From JAUMBM01 sp964441755 (GTDB lineage Bacteria; Bacteroidota; Bacteroidia; Chitinophagales; Saprospiraceae): a DNA stretch of 64,000 nt. Where the stretch lies: the NCBI GenBank assembly GCA_964441755.1, contig CAYTVG010000010.1, positions 1-64,000 on the forward strand, given 5' to 3'. Of this stretch, positions 16,588 to 26,044 are shown in pieces. The notes below the pieces were generated by a model. That model was not told the DNA's origin. It searched no databases and was given only the letters and a program-made list of their open reading frames with translations. Position 1 is the stretch's first letter; each line of letters opens with the position of its first letter. A program made the translations under genes and the position numbers.

Positions 16588-17433
16588 ATGCAAAGCATAT
16601 CTAAACCTTTATTCAAAGATCTTGAGTCTCTTTACAATCAGGGATTTATCGAATCCGCGAGAGCACTCAATCAAAAAATAGACAATAAGGACAAGAAATT
16701 CAATGAGCTTGAAGAACCTATGTACTTCGTAGGAAATCCTGATGCCCCAACGGTATTTGTAATGCTCAATCCCGGCTCCAGCAAAGATACACTCACCTTA
16801 GTGAAGGAAGATTACAAGAATATTGACGACTTATTTTCAAAGCATTACAATCATTTAAAAGACTATGGAAAGACAAGTCCACTCGATAATTTTGACCTTA
16901 AACAAGCTGCTTTCTTATCAAAATTTGAGGACTCCGGAATAGACATACCCAACTTTATCGACGAGAAGAGTATTGAACATAGACAAATAGCCAATAAGAA
17001 TGTGCTGACCCAAAAATTACAGTTAGAACTCATCCCCTACGGTTCGCGAACATTTACTGGAATTTTTGACACCAAGTCCATGTCTATCAAAAATATCGAC
17101 CTTATTGCTGAGCATCTGGAGAGAACTCTTGATTCTATTGTCGAAGTCCCCAGAAAATATGTATTGTTTGGAAGCAAACAATTTTATCATATTTTCTGGG
17201 CTGCAAATAAAACAGGCTTAAAAAATATTGATATAGCAGAACCTGTATACTTTAACTTGGATGGAATTAGTAATCGCGTTTTTTTCAATACTGCTACCAT
17301 TGAGCATAATGGAAAACTCATCAACGCGGGAATACCGTATGCTTTTCCAAGACGTGATCTACCTTATGCTTTTGACAGGATGAGACAGTATGGTGAACTA
17401 TGTTACTTAGAGATGAAAAATCGGTTTCGGTAG
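16588..17433 (+). CDS. Uncharacterised protein with a VFVMLNPG motif
   Basis: 281 residues. Near residue 55 it has APTVFVMLNPGSSKD, a motif shape shared with the uracil-DNA-glycosylase superfamily and some related proteins, and later KYVLFGSKQFY. The matching downstream His motif is not clear to me, so I do not call it a glycosylase. It is AT-rich, stands alone at the left edge of the defence island and has no membrane segment. Confidence 0.6.
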   Translation: MQSISKPLFKDLESLYNQGFIESARALNQKIDNKDKKFNELEEPMYFVGNPDAPTVFVMLNPGSSKDTLTLVKEDYKNIDDLFSKHYNHLKDYGKTSPLDNFDLKQAAFLSKFEDSGIDIPNFIDEKSIEHRQIANKNVLTQKLQLELIPYGSRTFTGIFDTKSMSIKNIDLIAEHLERTLDSIVEVPRKYVLFGSKQFYHIFWAANKTGLKNIDIAEPVYFNLDGISNRVFFNTATIEHNGKLINAGIPYAFPRRDLPYAFDRMRQYGELCYLEMKNRFR

Positions 17434-17717
17434 TTTAATGGCAATTACGCAACAGGCTTTGGCAAGTGAGAGCCATAATAGTCTACAAACAGATTGGTGT
17501 CCTTAACATGAATAATAAGAATGCACGAAACGAACCAAATTAGATATCTACATTCGTTTGTGGCAACCCCCAAACTGTGTACTCAACTCGTGTACGTATA
17601 GCATAGATATCTGAACGAGTTGGAAAATAAGTAAGTAAAAAACAAATCTCTAACAAGCCGATATATAAAGCGAGGTTAAACAGTAGTAGGGAGGTAAATT
17701 TTAAAATATAACAACAC

Positions 17718-18374
17718 ATGGCGACGATTAAAGTAATAATAAAATGGCTTTACGGAATTAGCTTAATTACTTCAGGACTGGGACTAATTTTTTCTGTTTC
17801 TTTTATTGGAGGGCTACTACTCATGAGCAGCGGACTCATCGTATTACCAGCAACATTGAAGATTATTGAAAAAATAATCGGCAAACAATTAACTAAACCA
17901 ATCAAATACTTGATGGTATTTAGTACGGTTTTCGTTGGCATCTTATTAGTTTCAAAAGATCAAATTAGTCAAGAAAATGAGAAAGTACAACAAGAGCAGG
18001 CGGCGTTTGAAAAATTACCACAATACCTTAAGGATAGCATTAATCTTGCAAAAGCGAAGCAGGATAGTTTAGACAGAATACAACGTGAAGCAGAGAGACT
18101 TGTAAACGAGCAAAAAGCAAGGAAAGAAAAAATCGAGATGCAGTTCAGTTCTTGGGACGGTTCGCACCCGGGACTAACGAATTTAATCAAAGAGAACATG
18201 AACGATCCGGACAGCTACGAGCACATTAAAACAAAATTTAGAGATGATGGAAATTCAATACTTGTGATAACTGAATTTAGAGGAAAAAATGCGTTCGGTG
18301 GAAAGGTAAAAAATACAGTTTCAGCAAGAGTTGATTTGAATGGTAATGTAATCGAAGTGTTAAGCCAAAATTAA
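17718..18374 (+). CDS. Two-TM protein with a conserved C-terminal domain
   Basis: 218 residues. Two or three hydrophobic segments lie at about 10-75 (WLYGISLITSGLGLIF, FIGGLLLMSSGLIVLP, YLMVFSTVFVGILLV). A charged coiled coil follows at 85-140, then a C-terminal domain (PDSYEHIKT, VITEFRGKNAFGG, SARVDLNGNV) that I have seen as a recurring module in Bacteroidota membrane proteins. Function unknown; no partner gene is adjacent. Confidence 0.65.
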   Translation: MATIKVIIKWLYGISLITSGLGLIFSVSFIGGLLLMSSGLIVLPATLKIIEKIIGKQLTKPIKYLMVFSTVFVGILLVSKDQISQENEKVQQEQAAFEKLPQYLKDSINLAKAKQDSLDRIQREAERLVNEQKARKEKIEMQFSSWDGSHPGLTNLIKENMNDPDSYEHIKTKFRDDGNSILVITEFRGKNAFGGKVKNTVSARVDLNGNVIEVLSQN

Positions 18375-18420
18375 AAAATTTGATCATGAGAAGTGTAAAA
18401 ATTCAAGTTCCAACCACCTT

Positions 18421-18504
18421 AATTGGTCGACAAAATTTAGAAAACTACTTATGCATCCTTTTCTTAACTTTGGTCAAATATGTCCAAAAAGTGTCGACCA
18501 CCTC
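18421..18504 (-). repeat. Dispersed intergenic repeat, copy 1
   Basis: Read on the minus strand from 18504: GAGGTGGTCGACACTTTTTG, then GACATATTTGACCAAAGTTAAG, ending near 18421 in AAATTTTGTCGACCAATT. The ends are inverted repeats of GGTCGACA, giving a MITE-like outline of about 84 bp. Copy 2 (22509-22577) has the same head and tail in the opposite orientation. Confidence 0.65.
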
Positions 18505-19559
18505 AAACAATACGTTATGAAGATCAGGAGACGCTTACACCCGTTAGCCCAATACCGAAGTGGTAACTAAGCCAATAATAAATAAATGACTTTGTCGAGA
18601 CTGGTTCAACATGAACAATTTATTGTGATGCATAACTATTAAAAATACAGTTTTCATCCTGTTTCTATTATGGCTAAATCTAATGAAGAAAAAAACCAGA
18701 TAATCCAGATGCTTACGCAAATTACCACTGCTGAGCAACATTTTAACAGTCTGGAATCTGAATATCGAAAACTTGCCTCAACTTGGTTACTAGCAGCCTT
18801 AGGCGCTTGTGGATTTATTCTCACTACACGATCAGAAAAACTTTTATTTGACCCTTGGCTTTTGGTTTCAATTATTTGCCTCTTGGGTTCAATTGGTATT
18901 TTAGTCCTATATATGCTAGACCTAAGAGTTTATCACCAACTTCTAGCCGCCTTCTTTAATAGTGGTTTACAGATTGAGACTGAAAATCCTGATTGGGTTC
19001 CACCAGTAAGAATAAGGATGATGAAAACACATGACAAAGGTATTACAAAAAGAGTGCTATATTTCTATTTCACTCTCACTTGCAGCCTAGCCATCATCGG
19101 TGCTGTTTCTGTGTGGTTTATCGAACAAATATCGGAAACGGTATGGCCCTTGTTACTCTCTATTTCAACAGTAGTAGTATTAGGCATGCTTTATTGGACA
19201 ATGAAGAATACTGCAATCAATAGAGAGGCTGTAGAACTGTTTGAAAAATTTGAAAAATCCCAAAAAAGAAATTTGGAGTTCAAAATAAAAGCAATTAATC
19301 CAGACGATAAACTATTGAATGGATCTGAAATTAGAAATTTACTACAATTTCCATCAGGTAGCATTATACATTGCACCCTTCCTCCTGGTGTGACATCCAA
19401 AGCCGTAAAACATATTACAACAATGGAAGTGTGGTATGTCATCGCAGGAAGGGGTGAAATTTGGCGAAAGCTTGGTAATGACGAATTAGTAGAACAACTA
19501 ACGCCCGGAACTAGCATTAATTTACCTGCTGGAACCCATTTTCAGTTCCGAAATACTTA

Positions 19560-21522
19560 GAGTTTGCTGAAAAAGTCCTAAAAGAAGCCTCTAACCTGAG
19601 GCTGTATTCCCCCCAAAGCTGGTTGGCGGAACCCAGTTATATCAAATAAATTTTTCATTTCATTCATTTGTGCTGCCGTATCTTCTCCCCAGGCTGTTAT
19701 TTTGGTCCAAAAAGGACTTAAAAAGGCGATCACCAGCTGGATGATTGCCACAAGGCTCACTGCGGGCAGTAAACTTATGTATCGCTTTAGATTCATCGCC
19801 AGCCATATAGCTCCTAACCATGCTTCTGAAGTGTCTTTTCTGCGTGCCCGGATATCGGTTAGACCATAGCCGTTTTTTGCCTGACCAAATTTACCCTCTA
19901 TGTGGTTGCGTTCAGCCCGTTCTTTATTCATTCTTTTTTTCTCGGCAGGTGTCAACTGCTTAGGTCGCCCTATGGCCTTACCGATGTGACGGATATTTTT
20001 GTCTCGCAGATATGCCCTGTTTTCTCTGCTCAGATAGGCTCCGTCTGCAAGCACTACTTCAGGGTAATAGCCAAACAGCTCTTTGTAATTCTCTACCTGT
20101 AACGTCAGGTCTTTCGATTCGCTGTAGGCATCCCAGCTGATACGATCTATACGACTGAAGCCACATATTTCACTGACACCCAACTTCGCACCAAATTCAA
20201 TGTTATTTTTATCCTTTCCCCTTGGAATCGGCCGTATTTGTGGTTGATAGATATTGACAATGCGGTGCGGATGCGAGTTTACTCTGCCGACATACATCGT
20301 TCTCTGCTGATCATAGATGTGCTGGATGACCCAAAATATCCTGAGATCCCGGTGGCGAAGTGGCATTCCCTCAAAGTGGTCGAGCAGCAACATGATTGTA
20401 GCGATATTGCGTTTCAGATATCCGAGTTGCTTGGAGATTATTGACCTGATTTCGCGTCTTGTCTTTTTCTTTTTCATAGCCAAAGACAGGAACTCCCTGC
20501 GGGCTTTTTTTCGGTATGTTCTGGGTTTTATTTCTATTTGTGTCTGACTGTAGATGATATCAATCAGACGCTCACTTTCTTCTCTTGAACGGTTCAACAA
20601 GCCGATATCTGTCGGGTATTTTATTTTCTGGTCAGCAACCGTAGCATCAATTTTTAGCTTGCCCTGATTCGGGGGCAATACATTATTAATTTCTTCCACT
20701 GATTCTATCAGGAAAATTTCTTTATCAACATTTACAGTATTTTGAACTATTTGACTTGTATTTTCAGTGCCAGGGTTTGAAGTAGCATCTACTTTTTCTA
20801 CTCGTAATTGTTCAACGGATTTTAGATCAGCTGAGCTATCCACATTCCCTTTTTGATTATCTTGTCTATTCGAGTTTAAAGAAGTATTATCATTCGCATT
20901 ATTTTCAAAATTATTTTTCTTGGTTTCGGATTTGTTACCCCTTCCTTTTTTTCCTTTGGAAGCATTTTTAGATGTAATATCCTCAATCAATGACTTCGCC
21001 TTTGTGATAATAATAACACTCATATCATCAAACGCTTTGGAGCCCATCCGCGCACGCATTTCAACTAGCAGCGAAGGATCGAATGGTGTTCTGGTCGTGA
21101 ATGAGGGATAGCCTGCAAAGTATTGCAGGTAGATGTTTTCCTCTAAGGCAGCTACCACCCCTCGATCATCTAATCGCTCCATGTGTTTGATTATCAGTGC
21201 TGAAACAGCAAGCCGCGGCGAAATAGATGGACGACCACGTGTTTTTGACATCGACCGCGAATAGATCGCTATGAACTCATCCCAGGGAATGACATTAGCC
21301 AACTTGACCCACTTGTTCTCTGGGTTGAGGTGCACATCAAAAGGGGTCTTAAAACCCTCAATCGTCAGCTGTTTGTCCGATGAATACCTGAGCATCTGCA
21401 AGGAATTTTGCCTAAAAATCGCAAAAACCTTGCAGATTGGCACTATATTCGAGATTAAATTTATTCACAGATGTTTATTTTTCAGGTGATTAATGGTAGT
21501 TGATGATTTTTTCAGCAAACCC
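19560..21522. mobile_element. IS1182-like insertion sequence, 1963 bp
   Basis: Terminal inverted repeats GAGTTTGCTGAAAAAGTC (left) and GGGTTTGCTGAAAAAATC (right, reverse complement), flanked by a 6-bp target duplication TACTTA at 19554-19559 and 21523-21528. It carries one transposase gene on the minus strand. The intact target duplication and uninterrupted transposase indicate a recent insertion. Confidence 0.93.
19578..21443 (-). CDS. IS1182-family-like DDE transposase
   Basis: 621 residues (605 if translation starts at the ATG at 21395, MLRYSSDKQ). The N-terminal part is of DUF772 type (RPSISPRLAVSALIIKHM, LQYFAGYPSF). The middle contains a low-complexity Asn/Lys/Asp-rich insert (about 165-240). 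The DDE core follows: LKIDATVADQ (first Asp), VLADGAYLSRENR (second Asp) and ERNHIEGKFGQAKNGYGL (Glu). A hydrophobic stretch near the C-terminus is typical for the family. It lies wholly within the IS. Confidence 0.9.
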   Translation of the reverse strand: MPICKVFAIFRQNSLQMLRYSSDKQLTIEGFKTPFDVHLNPENKWVKLANVIPWDEFIAIYSRSMSKTRGRPSISPRLAVSALIIKHMERLDDRGVVAALEENIYLQYFAGYPSFTTRTPFDPSLLVEMRARMGSKAFDDMSVIIITKAKSLIEDITSKNASKGKKGRGNKSETKKNNFENNANDNTSLNSNRQDNQKGNVDSSADLKSVEQLRVEKVDATSNPGTENTSQIVQNTVNVDKEIFLIESVEEINNVLPPNQGKLKIDATVADQKIKYPTDIGLLNRSREESERLIDIIYSQTQIEIKPRTYRKKARREFLSLAMKKKKTRREIRSIISKQLGYLKRNIATIMLLLDHFEGMPLRHRDLRIFWVIQHIYDQQRTMYVGRVNSHPHRIVNIYQPQIRPIPRGKDKNNIEFGAKLGVSEICGFSRIDRISWDAYSESKDLTLQVENYKELFGYYPEVVLADGAYLSRENRAYLRDKNIRHIGKAIGRPKQLTPAEKKRMNKERAERNHIEGKFGQAKNGYGLTDIRARRKDTSEAWLGAIWLAMNLKRYISLLPAVSLVAIIQLVIAFLSPFWTKITAWGEDTAAQMNEMKNLFDITGFRQPALGGIQPQVRGFF

Positions 21523-21802
21523 TACTTATAATATCCCTCTTGAGATCATGCTGAATACTACGCGAACCAAATCCAAATCTGACGACACTGTTTTAGTGGA
21601 CAACCACTGGTCACCCTACTAGTATCCTTGCCACTTGATACCTCCGTAAAGTAATCAATCATATCTGAAAAACAATTCCTCAGATTATTATGTAATAATT
21701 GTAGGTATACTCAATAGCGGGTGATTTGTCAAGGCCAACACAGCAAGTAATAACAGGTATAAATAACAAATTACACTAATTTAAGCATTCAATAAAAAAA
21801 TA

Positions 21803-22465
21803 TTAGCGACTTTTTTTTCTCTTCTCTATTATTGCTTTATATCTCGAATTGATTTCTTTTTCATCCATAATATCAGGTATTGAATAGAATAACTCTTCAA
21901 GCTCTTTATCCCAAAATGCAAATTCAATTGGCTTTGGTTTAAAACAAGAAGTTTTAAGTAATAATTGCATTAACTTAAATGTAAGCCAGTGCATCATTAT
22001 TAAAAATTTTCCTCGCTCATCACTACCGAATTTTTTGAAATTAAGATCCTCAAATTCATGTAGTTTTTTAAAACGTTTATATAAATTATTAACTTCATTG
22101 CTTAACTCATTATTGGTTAAAGATATAGATTCAAATGAATGCGCAAATTCATTTCTTATTCTCCTTAATGCATTGAGGACGCTCTGGAATTCTTCACTTA
22201 TGAGTCCTAGTCGATAAGCGAGATCAATTTTTGATGACAAAGTACCAACAGGAGAATTTGGCAAATCAAACAATGTATCTTTTTTTTCGCTAGCCGGAAC
22301 CAACTTTCTTTTTAACAGTACCTCTAATAATTCTTCAGTATAAGATAATGAAATCAATACAGCACCTCTATCTGATTCGTTTTTGAATTCAGCAAGAAAA
22401 AGGGACTCCCAATACTCTTGTCCTCTCTCAACAATTGAACTAAAATCAAATTTTTTATTTCCCAT
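21803..22465 (-). CDS. MltR-like protein
   Basis: 220 residues. The pattern FKNESDRGAVLISLSYTEELLEVLL, then LAYRLGLIS, then LNALRRIRNEFAH matches the MltR (mannitol operon repressor-like) family, helical proteins with an RN-x3-H-type C-terminal motif. There is no mannitol operon here. MltR-like genes are also found scattered in defence islands, so the role is open. It is followed by AT-rich sequence; a dispersed repeat lies upstream. Confidence 0.65.
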   Translation of the reverse strand: MGNKKFDFSSIVERGQEYWESLFLAEFKNESDRGAVLISLSYTEELLEVLLKRKLVPASEKKDTLFDLPNSPVGTLSSKIDLAYRLGLISEEFQSVLNALRRIRNEFAHSFESISLTNNELSNEVNNLYKRFKKLHEFEDLNFKKFGSDERGKFLIMMHWLTFKLMQLLLKTSCFKPKPIEFAFWDKELEELFYSIPDIMDEKEINSRYKAIIEKRKKSR

Positions 22466-22508
22466 ATAGCAACTAAAGATATGAAGTGGTCAATAGCATT
22501 TAGACTAA

Positions 22509-22577
22509 GGTGGTCGATACTTTTTGGACAGATTTAACTTAACCTTAAGTTGCTGTCCAAATTTTGTCAACCACATC
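22509..22577 (+). repeat. Dispersed intergenic repeat, copy 2
   Basis: Starts AAGGTGGTCGATACTTTTTG, continues GACAGATTTAACTTAACCTTAAG and ends AAATTTTGTCAACCACAT. Head and tail match copy 1. It lies between the helicase and MltR-like genes, overlapping the last bases of the helicase gene. Confidence 0.65.
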
Positions 22578-25503
22578 AATTATTCTTCTCTCTTGATTTA
22601 TCTTGTAAATAGTTGTACATATGTGATACAACGGGGTCAGCTAAATTAAATCTAATTTTAACAACTGGTAATAACTTCCCGCTATTATCCGTTATCTTGG
22701 ATTCTTCCACCTGATTCAAATTAGGACTTATTTCACCCATATAATAGAAGTCCATTCCTTCGTCATTGTTTTTCTTGATAAATAATGGGAGGCGAATAGG
22801 TGAATTATATCCTAAAATAGATTGAACATCCCTACTTTGCAATGTTCTATTGGATTTTGACATCCAATCAAATTCGATATTATTTATAAACTCATCGTTA
22901 TACTTTGTAGATTCCGAAATATGTTCTTCCTTATGGTAATTCACAAAAATCGGACAATGTGTAGGGCTTACCAAATAACCACCTACGTTTTGAGCAATAG
23001 GATTTTCTGGCACATTCAAAATTCTAAATACGTCTTTTCGTGAGTACTTTCTATAAAGTACAAAACCATTTCGCCATTTTTCGGCATCAAACAAAAAGTC
23101 AAACATACTGATAGCGTAATCGGCTGAGTCGATCAAAAAACGCTTGAATTCCAGTTGATTCAAGTAACTAATAAATTTGTTGGAAAATACAAAATATCCA
23201 TTTTCAATACTAATAACTTCTAAACCATAAATTTCTTTAACAGATAGCATTTTACCATCTTTCTTTTCACGAATAAACTCAAAATTCAAGTTAATAATAC
23301 AGGAGGTTATTGTCTCATCAGAGATAAAATAATGATATTTATCATAAACCATCTCTTTTAAATCATCGACTGAAAATCTTCCTCTTTCAATTAGATATTT
23401 TAATATTAGGCTTTCTTCAACTCGTTTTGAATTATTTATTTCTTTTGAAAATAGTTCAAGTAATTTTAATACTTCCGGGGTTAAAGAAGACTCTAGTTTC
23501 TCAACTTTGAGCATGAAACTGTAATATGAGTTTGCGTATTCTACGAACAAGAAAGGATCTCTAGATCCATGTTCAATAAAATCCATCATCATTGGCACAC
23601 GACCCAATTTGAATTTCAGCAGATTATAGTCTTTTTTCAAGTCAGATAACAACTGCATATTTGCTGAATCGATGGATTGAAATATTTTCTCTTTTGCAAT
23701 TTCGTCAAAATTAATAGTAGAACCCCCAGGAATCATCCTACTACCTTCAGTTATTAATTTCCTTAATGAGTCTTTATTATATGATATATCTCCATACAAC
23801 GCAATAGGAATGAGATAATTATTTTCATAATTCCCGATGAAATCAATGACAGTCAAATAACTTTTCCCTTTTACTTTCCTCAGTCCTCTTCCCAATTGTT
23901 GAATAAAAATAATTGCTGATTCTGTCGGACGAAGCATAATTATTTGATTGACTTTTGGAATATCAATCCCTTCATTAAAAATGTCTACTGTTAAAATATA
24001 GTCAAGTTTTTCATTCAAATTGTCTGTTTCTAATTTTTCAATTGATGAAGCCCTTTCTTCCTCAGAGCTATCCCCTGTTAAGGCAACTGTTTTAAATCCT
24101 TTTGCATTAAATAATTTTGATAATTCAATCGCCTCCTCTTTTCTGGAACAAAAGATCAACCCCCTTGTTATCCCATTATCAGTCCCGTAAAATTTCGCCT
24201 TTTCAATGATCCGTTCAACACGCTCACTAGACACCAAATATCTGAAATCTGATTTTTTATCGACTTCATGGCCATTTATTGATAAATCCGTTACTCCATA
24301 GTAATGAAATGAGCTTAGCATCTCTTCTTCCATTGCCCTGCTTAATCGTATTTCGAAGGCAATGTTATGACCAAAAAGCTGAAATATATCATTTCCATCA
24401 GTACGTTCAGGAGTTGCTGTCATTCCTAATAGGAACTTTGGCTCAAAATAGTCTATTAAGCGTAAGTACGAATCTGCACCCGACCGATGAGTTTCATCGA
24501 TAACGATATAATCAAAATGATCTTTCTCAAAACTAGCTAAGTGATTAGCCTTAGAAATTGTTTGAATGGTAGAAAATACAAAATCGCAATCTAAATCTCT
24601 TTGGTTTCCTGAAAACAAACCCATTTTCTTTTCATTTCCAAAAACTTTTTTATACGTATTTAATGATTCTTTTGCAATCGTTAATCTATGAACAACAAAA
24701 AGTAATTTTCTTGGATTAAATTCTTTGGCATCAAATGCAGAAAGATAAGTCTTTCCTGTACCCGTTGCTGAAATGATTAACGCCTTATTTTTGCCTTGAA
24801 TCCTCAAGTTAGTTAAATTTACTAGAGCATCCCGTTGCATTGAATTTGGACTGACCGAGTGTTGATATGTAACAATATTTTCAAATCTTTTTTCATGATT
24901 TAAGCGTAGCTGATCCTGATATATTTTTTCATAAGACATAATATAATCTTTTGTTACGGGAGTTGCCTTTTCAAATTCAGAATCGAACTCACGAAGAACT
25001 TTCTCAACAATACCACTATTATATAATGCCGAGATTTTGATATTCCACTCCTTATTAGTAGCTAATGCCTGAGCTGTTAGGTTACTACTACCAATAATTA
25101 GGTTATAATGATCTCTGTTTTTAAAGATGTATCCTTTTGTGTGAGAATTACCTGTTGTTGCAATTTTTAAATCAATATTTTCAAACTGCATTAATCTTTT
25201 CAGTGCTTCTGGTTGAGTAAAATTTAAGTACTGTGATACTAATACTTTTCCCTCTACACCCCTGTTTTCTAGCTCTTTGATTTTGTTAATTATTGCAGCA
25301 ACTCCACTGGTTGTAACAAAAGCAACTGAAATGAAAAATTGATGGCAATTATCAAGTTCATGAAGAATAGCTGAAAGTACCTTTTTGGGTGGGCTCTTTT
25401 GATTAACTAGCAATTCTGGCTGGTAGTCCAGATTAGACAATATAGATTTATCTACATAGCCTGTTTGTAAACTCCTAGTAAAACTTTGAATTAGATCATC
25501 CAT
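22576..25503 (-). CDS. PLD nuclease - SF2 helicase - DUF3427-type defence protein
   Basis: 975 residues. The N-terminal PLD-like domain (about 30-180) carries H121-x-K123 (NSHTKGYIF) and IIGSSNLT. The SF2 helicase (215-560) has Walker A SATGTGKT (245-252), DETH (336-339), GMTATPERTD and QQLGRGLRK. The C-terminal ~350 residues are of the DUF3427 type, here diverged. The first codons overlap the end of the upstream NUDIX gene by 8 bp, so they form an operon. Enzymes with this architecture sit in defence islands and are thought to unwind and cut foreign DNA; the target is unknown. Confidence 0.88.
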   Translation of the reverse strand: MDDLIQSFTRSLQTGYVDKSILSNLDYQPELLVNQKSPPKKVLSAILHELDNCHQFFISVAFVTTSGVAAIINKIKELENRGVEGKVLVSQYLNFTQPEALKRLMQFENIDLKIATTGNSHTKGYIFKNRDHYNLIIGSSNLTAQALATNKEWNIKISALYNSGIVEKVLREFDSEFEKATPVTKDYIMSYEKIYQDQLRLNHEKRFENIVTYQHSVSPNSMQRDALVNLTNLRIQGKNKALIISATGTGKTYLSAFDAKEFNPRKLLFVVHRLTIAKESLNTYKKVFGNEKKMGLFSGNQRDLDCDFVFSTIQTISKANHLASFEKDHFDYIVIDETHRSGADSYLRLIDYFEPKFLLGMTATPERTDGNDIFQLFGHNIAFEIRLSRAMEEEMLSSFHYYGVTDLSINGHEVDKKSDFRYLVSSERVERIIEKAKFYGTDNGITRGLIFCSRKEEAIELSKLFNAKGFKTVALTGDSSEEERASSIEKLETDNLNEKLDYILTVDIFNEGIDIPKVNQIIMLRPTESAIIFIQQLGRGLRKVKGKSYLTVIDFIGNYENNYLIPIALYGDISYNKDSLRKLITEGSRMIPGGSTINFDEIAKEKIFQSIDSANMQLLSDLKKDYNLLKFKLGRVPMMMDFIEHGSRDPFLFVEYANSYYSFMLKVEKLESSLTPEVLKLLELFSKEINNSKRVEESLILKYLIERGRFSVDDLKEMVYDKYHYFISDETITSCIINLNFEFIREKKDGKMLSVKEIYGLEVISIENGYFVFSNKFISYLNQLEFKRFLIDSADYAISMFDFLFDAEKWRNGFVLYRKYSRKDVFRILNVPENPIAQNVGGYLVSPTHCPIFVNYHKEEHISESTKYNDEFINNIEFDWMSKSNRTLQSRDVQSILGYNSPIRLPLFIKKNNDEGMDFYYMGEISPNLNQVEESKITDNSGKLLPVVKIRFNLADPVVSHMYNYLQDKSREKNN

Positions 25504-25891
25504 TTGAAACGAGTTTATTAACTATAGGAACATCAGCAGCAGCCCAATCAAGTGAAGTGAGCTCGTCAATTTTCAACCATTTTAGATCTATATGTTCACG
25601 AAGTGTGAGTTCTTTAGAATCAACTTCACAAATGAAACTATGCATAGTTAATTCAAAATCTGGGTATTCGTGAACTACAGTTAGAAAGAAGGATTTGATA
25701 TTTATTGATACATCTAATTCCTCCAAAAGCTCTCGATGTAAAGCTTCTTCTTTTGTTTCATTTTTTTCAATTTTTCCCCCAGGAAATTCATATTTTTCTG
25801 AGATATAATGAAACTTATTTTTGGGTCTCTGAACACAAAGAACCAAATTTTCAAAAAATATCACGCCTGCAACTACTTCAATTTTTTTCAT
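25496..25891 (-). CDS. NUDIX hydrolase (MutT-like)
   Basis: 131 residues when started at 25891 (MKKIEVVAGVIFF), which is where MutT-like domains begin. The longer in-frame extension to 26023 has no domain. The NUDIX box is complete: GGKIEKNETKEEALHRELLEE. MutT-like enzymes hydrolyse (oxidised) nucleoside triphosphates. Its tight coupling to the PLD-helicase gene suggests a part in that defence unit, perhaps processing a nucleotide made or released by it; this is inference. Confidence 0.88.
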   Translation of the reverse strand: MKKIEVVAGVIFFENLVLCVQRPKNKFHYISEKYEFPGGKIEKNETKEEALHRELLEELDVSINIKSFFLTVVHEYPDFELTMHSFICEVDSKELTLREHIDLKWLKIDELTSLDWAAADVPIVNKLVSNG

Positions 25892-26044
25892 TCCTGAATA
25901 TTTAAACGACAACACATCTAAATTCGAACATATTCCCTCTTGTTTCAAAAAAGGAGTATCAAAAAACAATAAGTTTAAAAATACGATTCTTGGTCTGTGC
26001 GTGGGCTTTTGGGGCTTTGGCAATTTGCTAGAAAAATGAGTGGA

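Larger units (their letters stand above)
18670..21622 (+). pseudogene. 4-TM cupin protein gene split by an insertion sequence
   Basis: The 5' part (18670-19559) encodes four membrane helices (about 40-58, 64-83, 138-158, 166-185) and then a cupin domain (SGSIIHCTLPPG, TTMEVWYVIAGRGE, GTSINLPAGTHFQFRNT). At FRNT the frame runs into an IS. Removing the IS and one 6-bp target copy restores the frame: Tyr-Asn-Ile-Pro-Leu-Glu-Ile, then LVDNHWSPY and a stop at 21620-21622, the usual end of such cupins. The cupin would sense a small ligand at the membrane. As it stands the protein lacks its last 31 residues. Confidence 0.85.

Noticed and set aside
16588..17433. Uracil-DNA glycosylase
   Set aside because: Only the LNPG-like motif is visible; the second catalytic motif is not clear, so no enzyme name is given.
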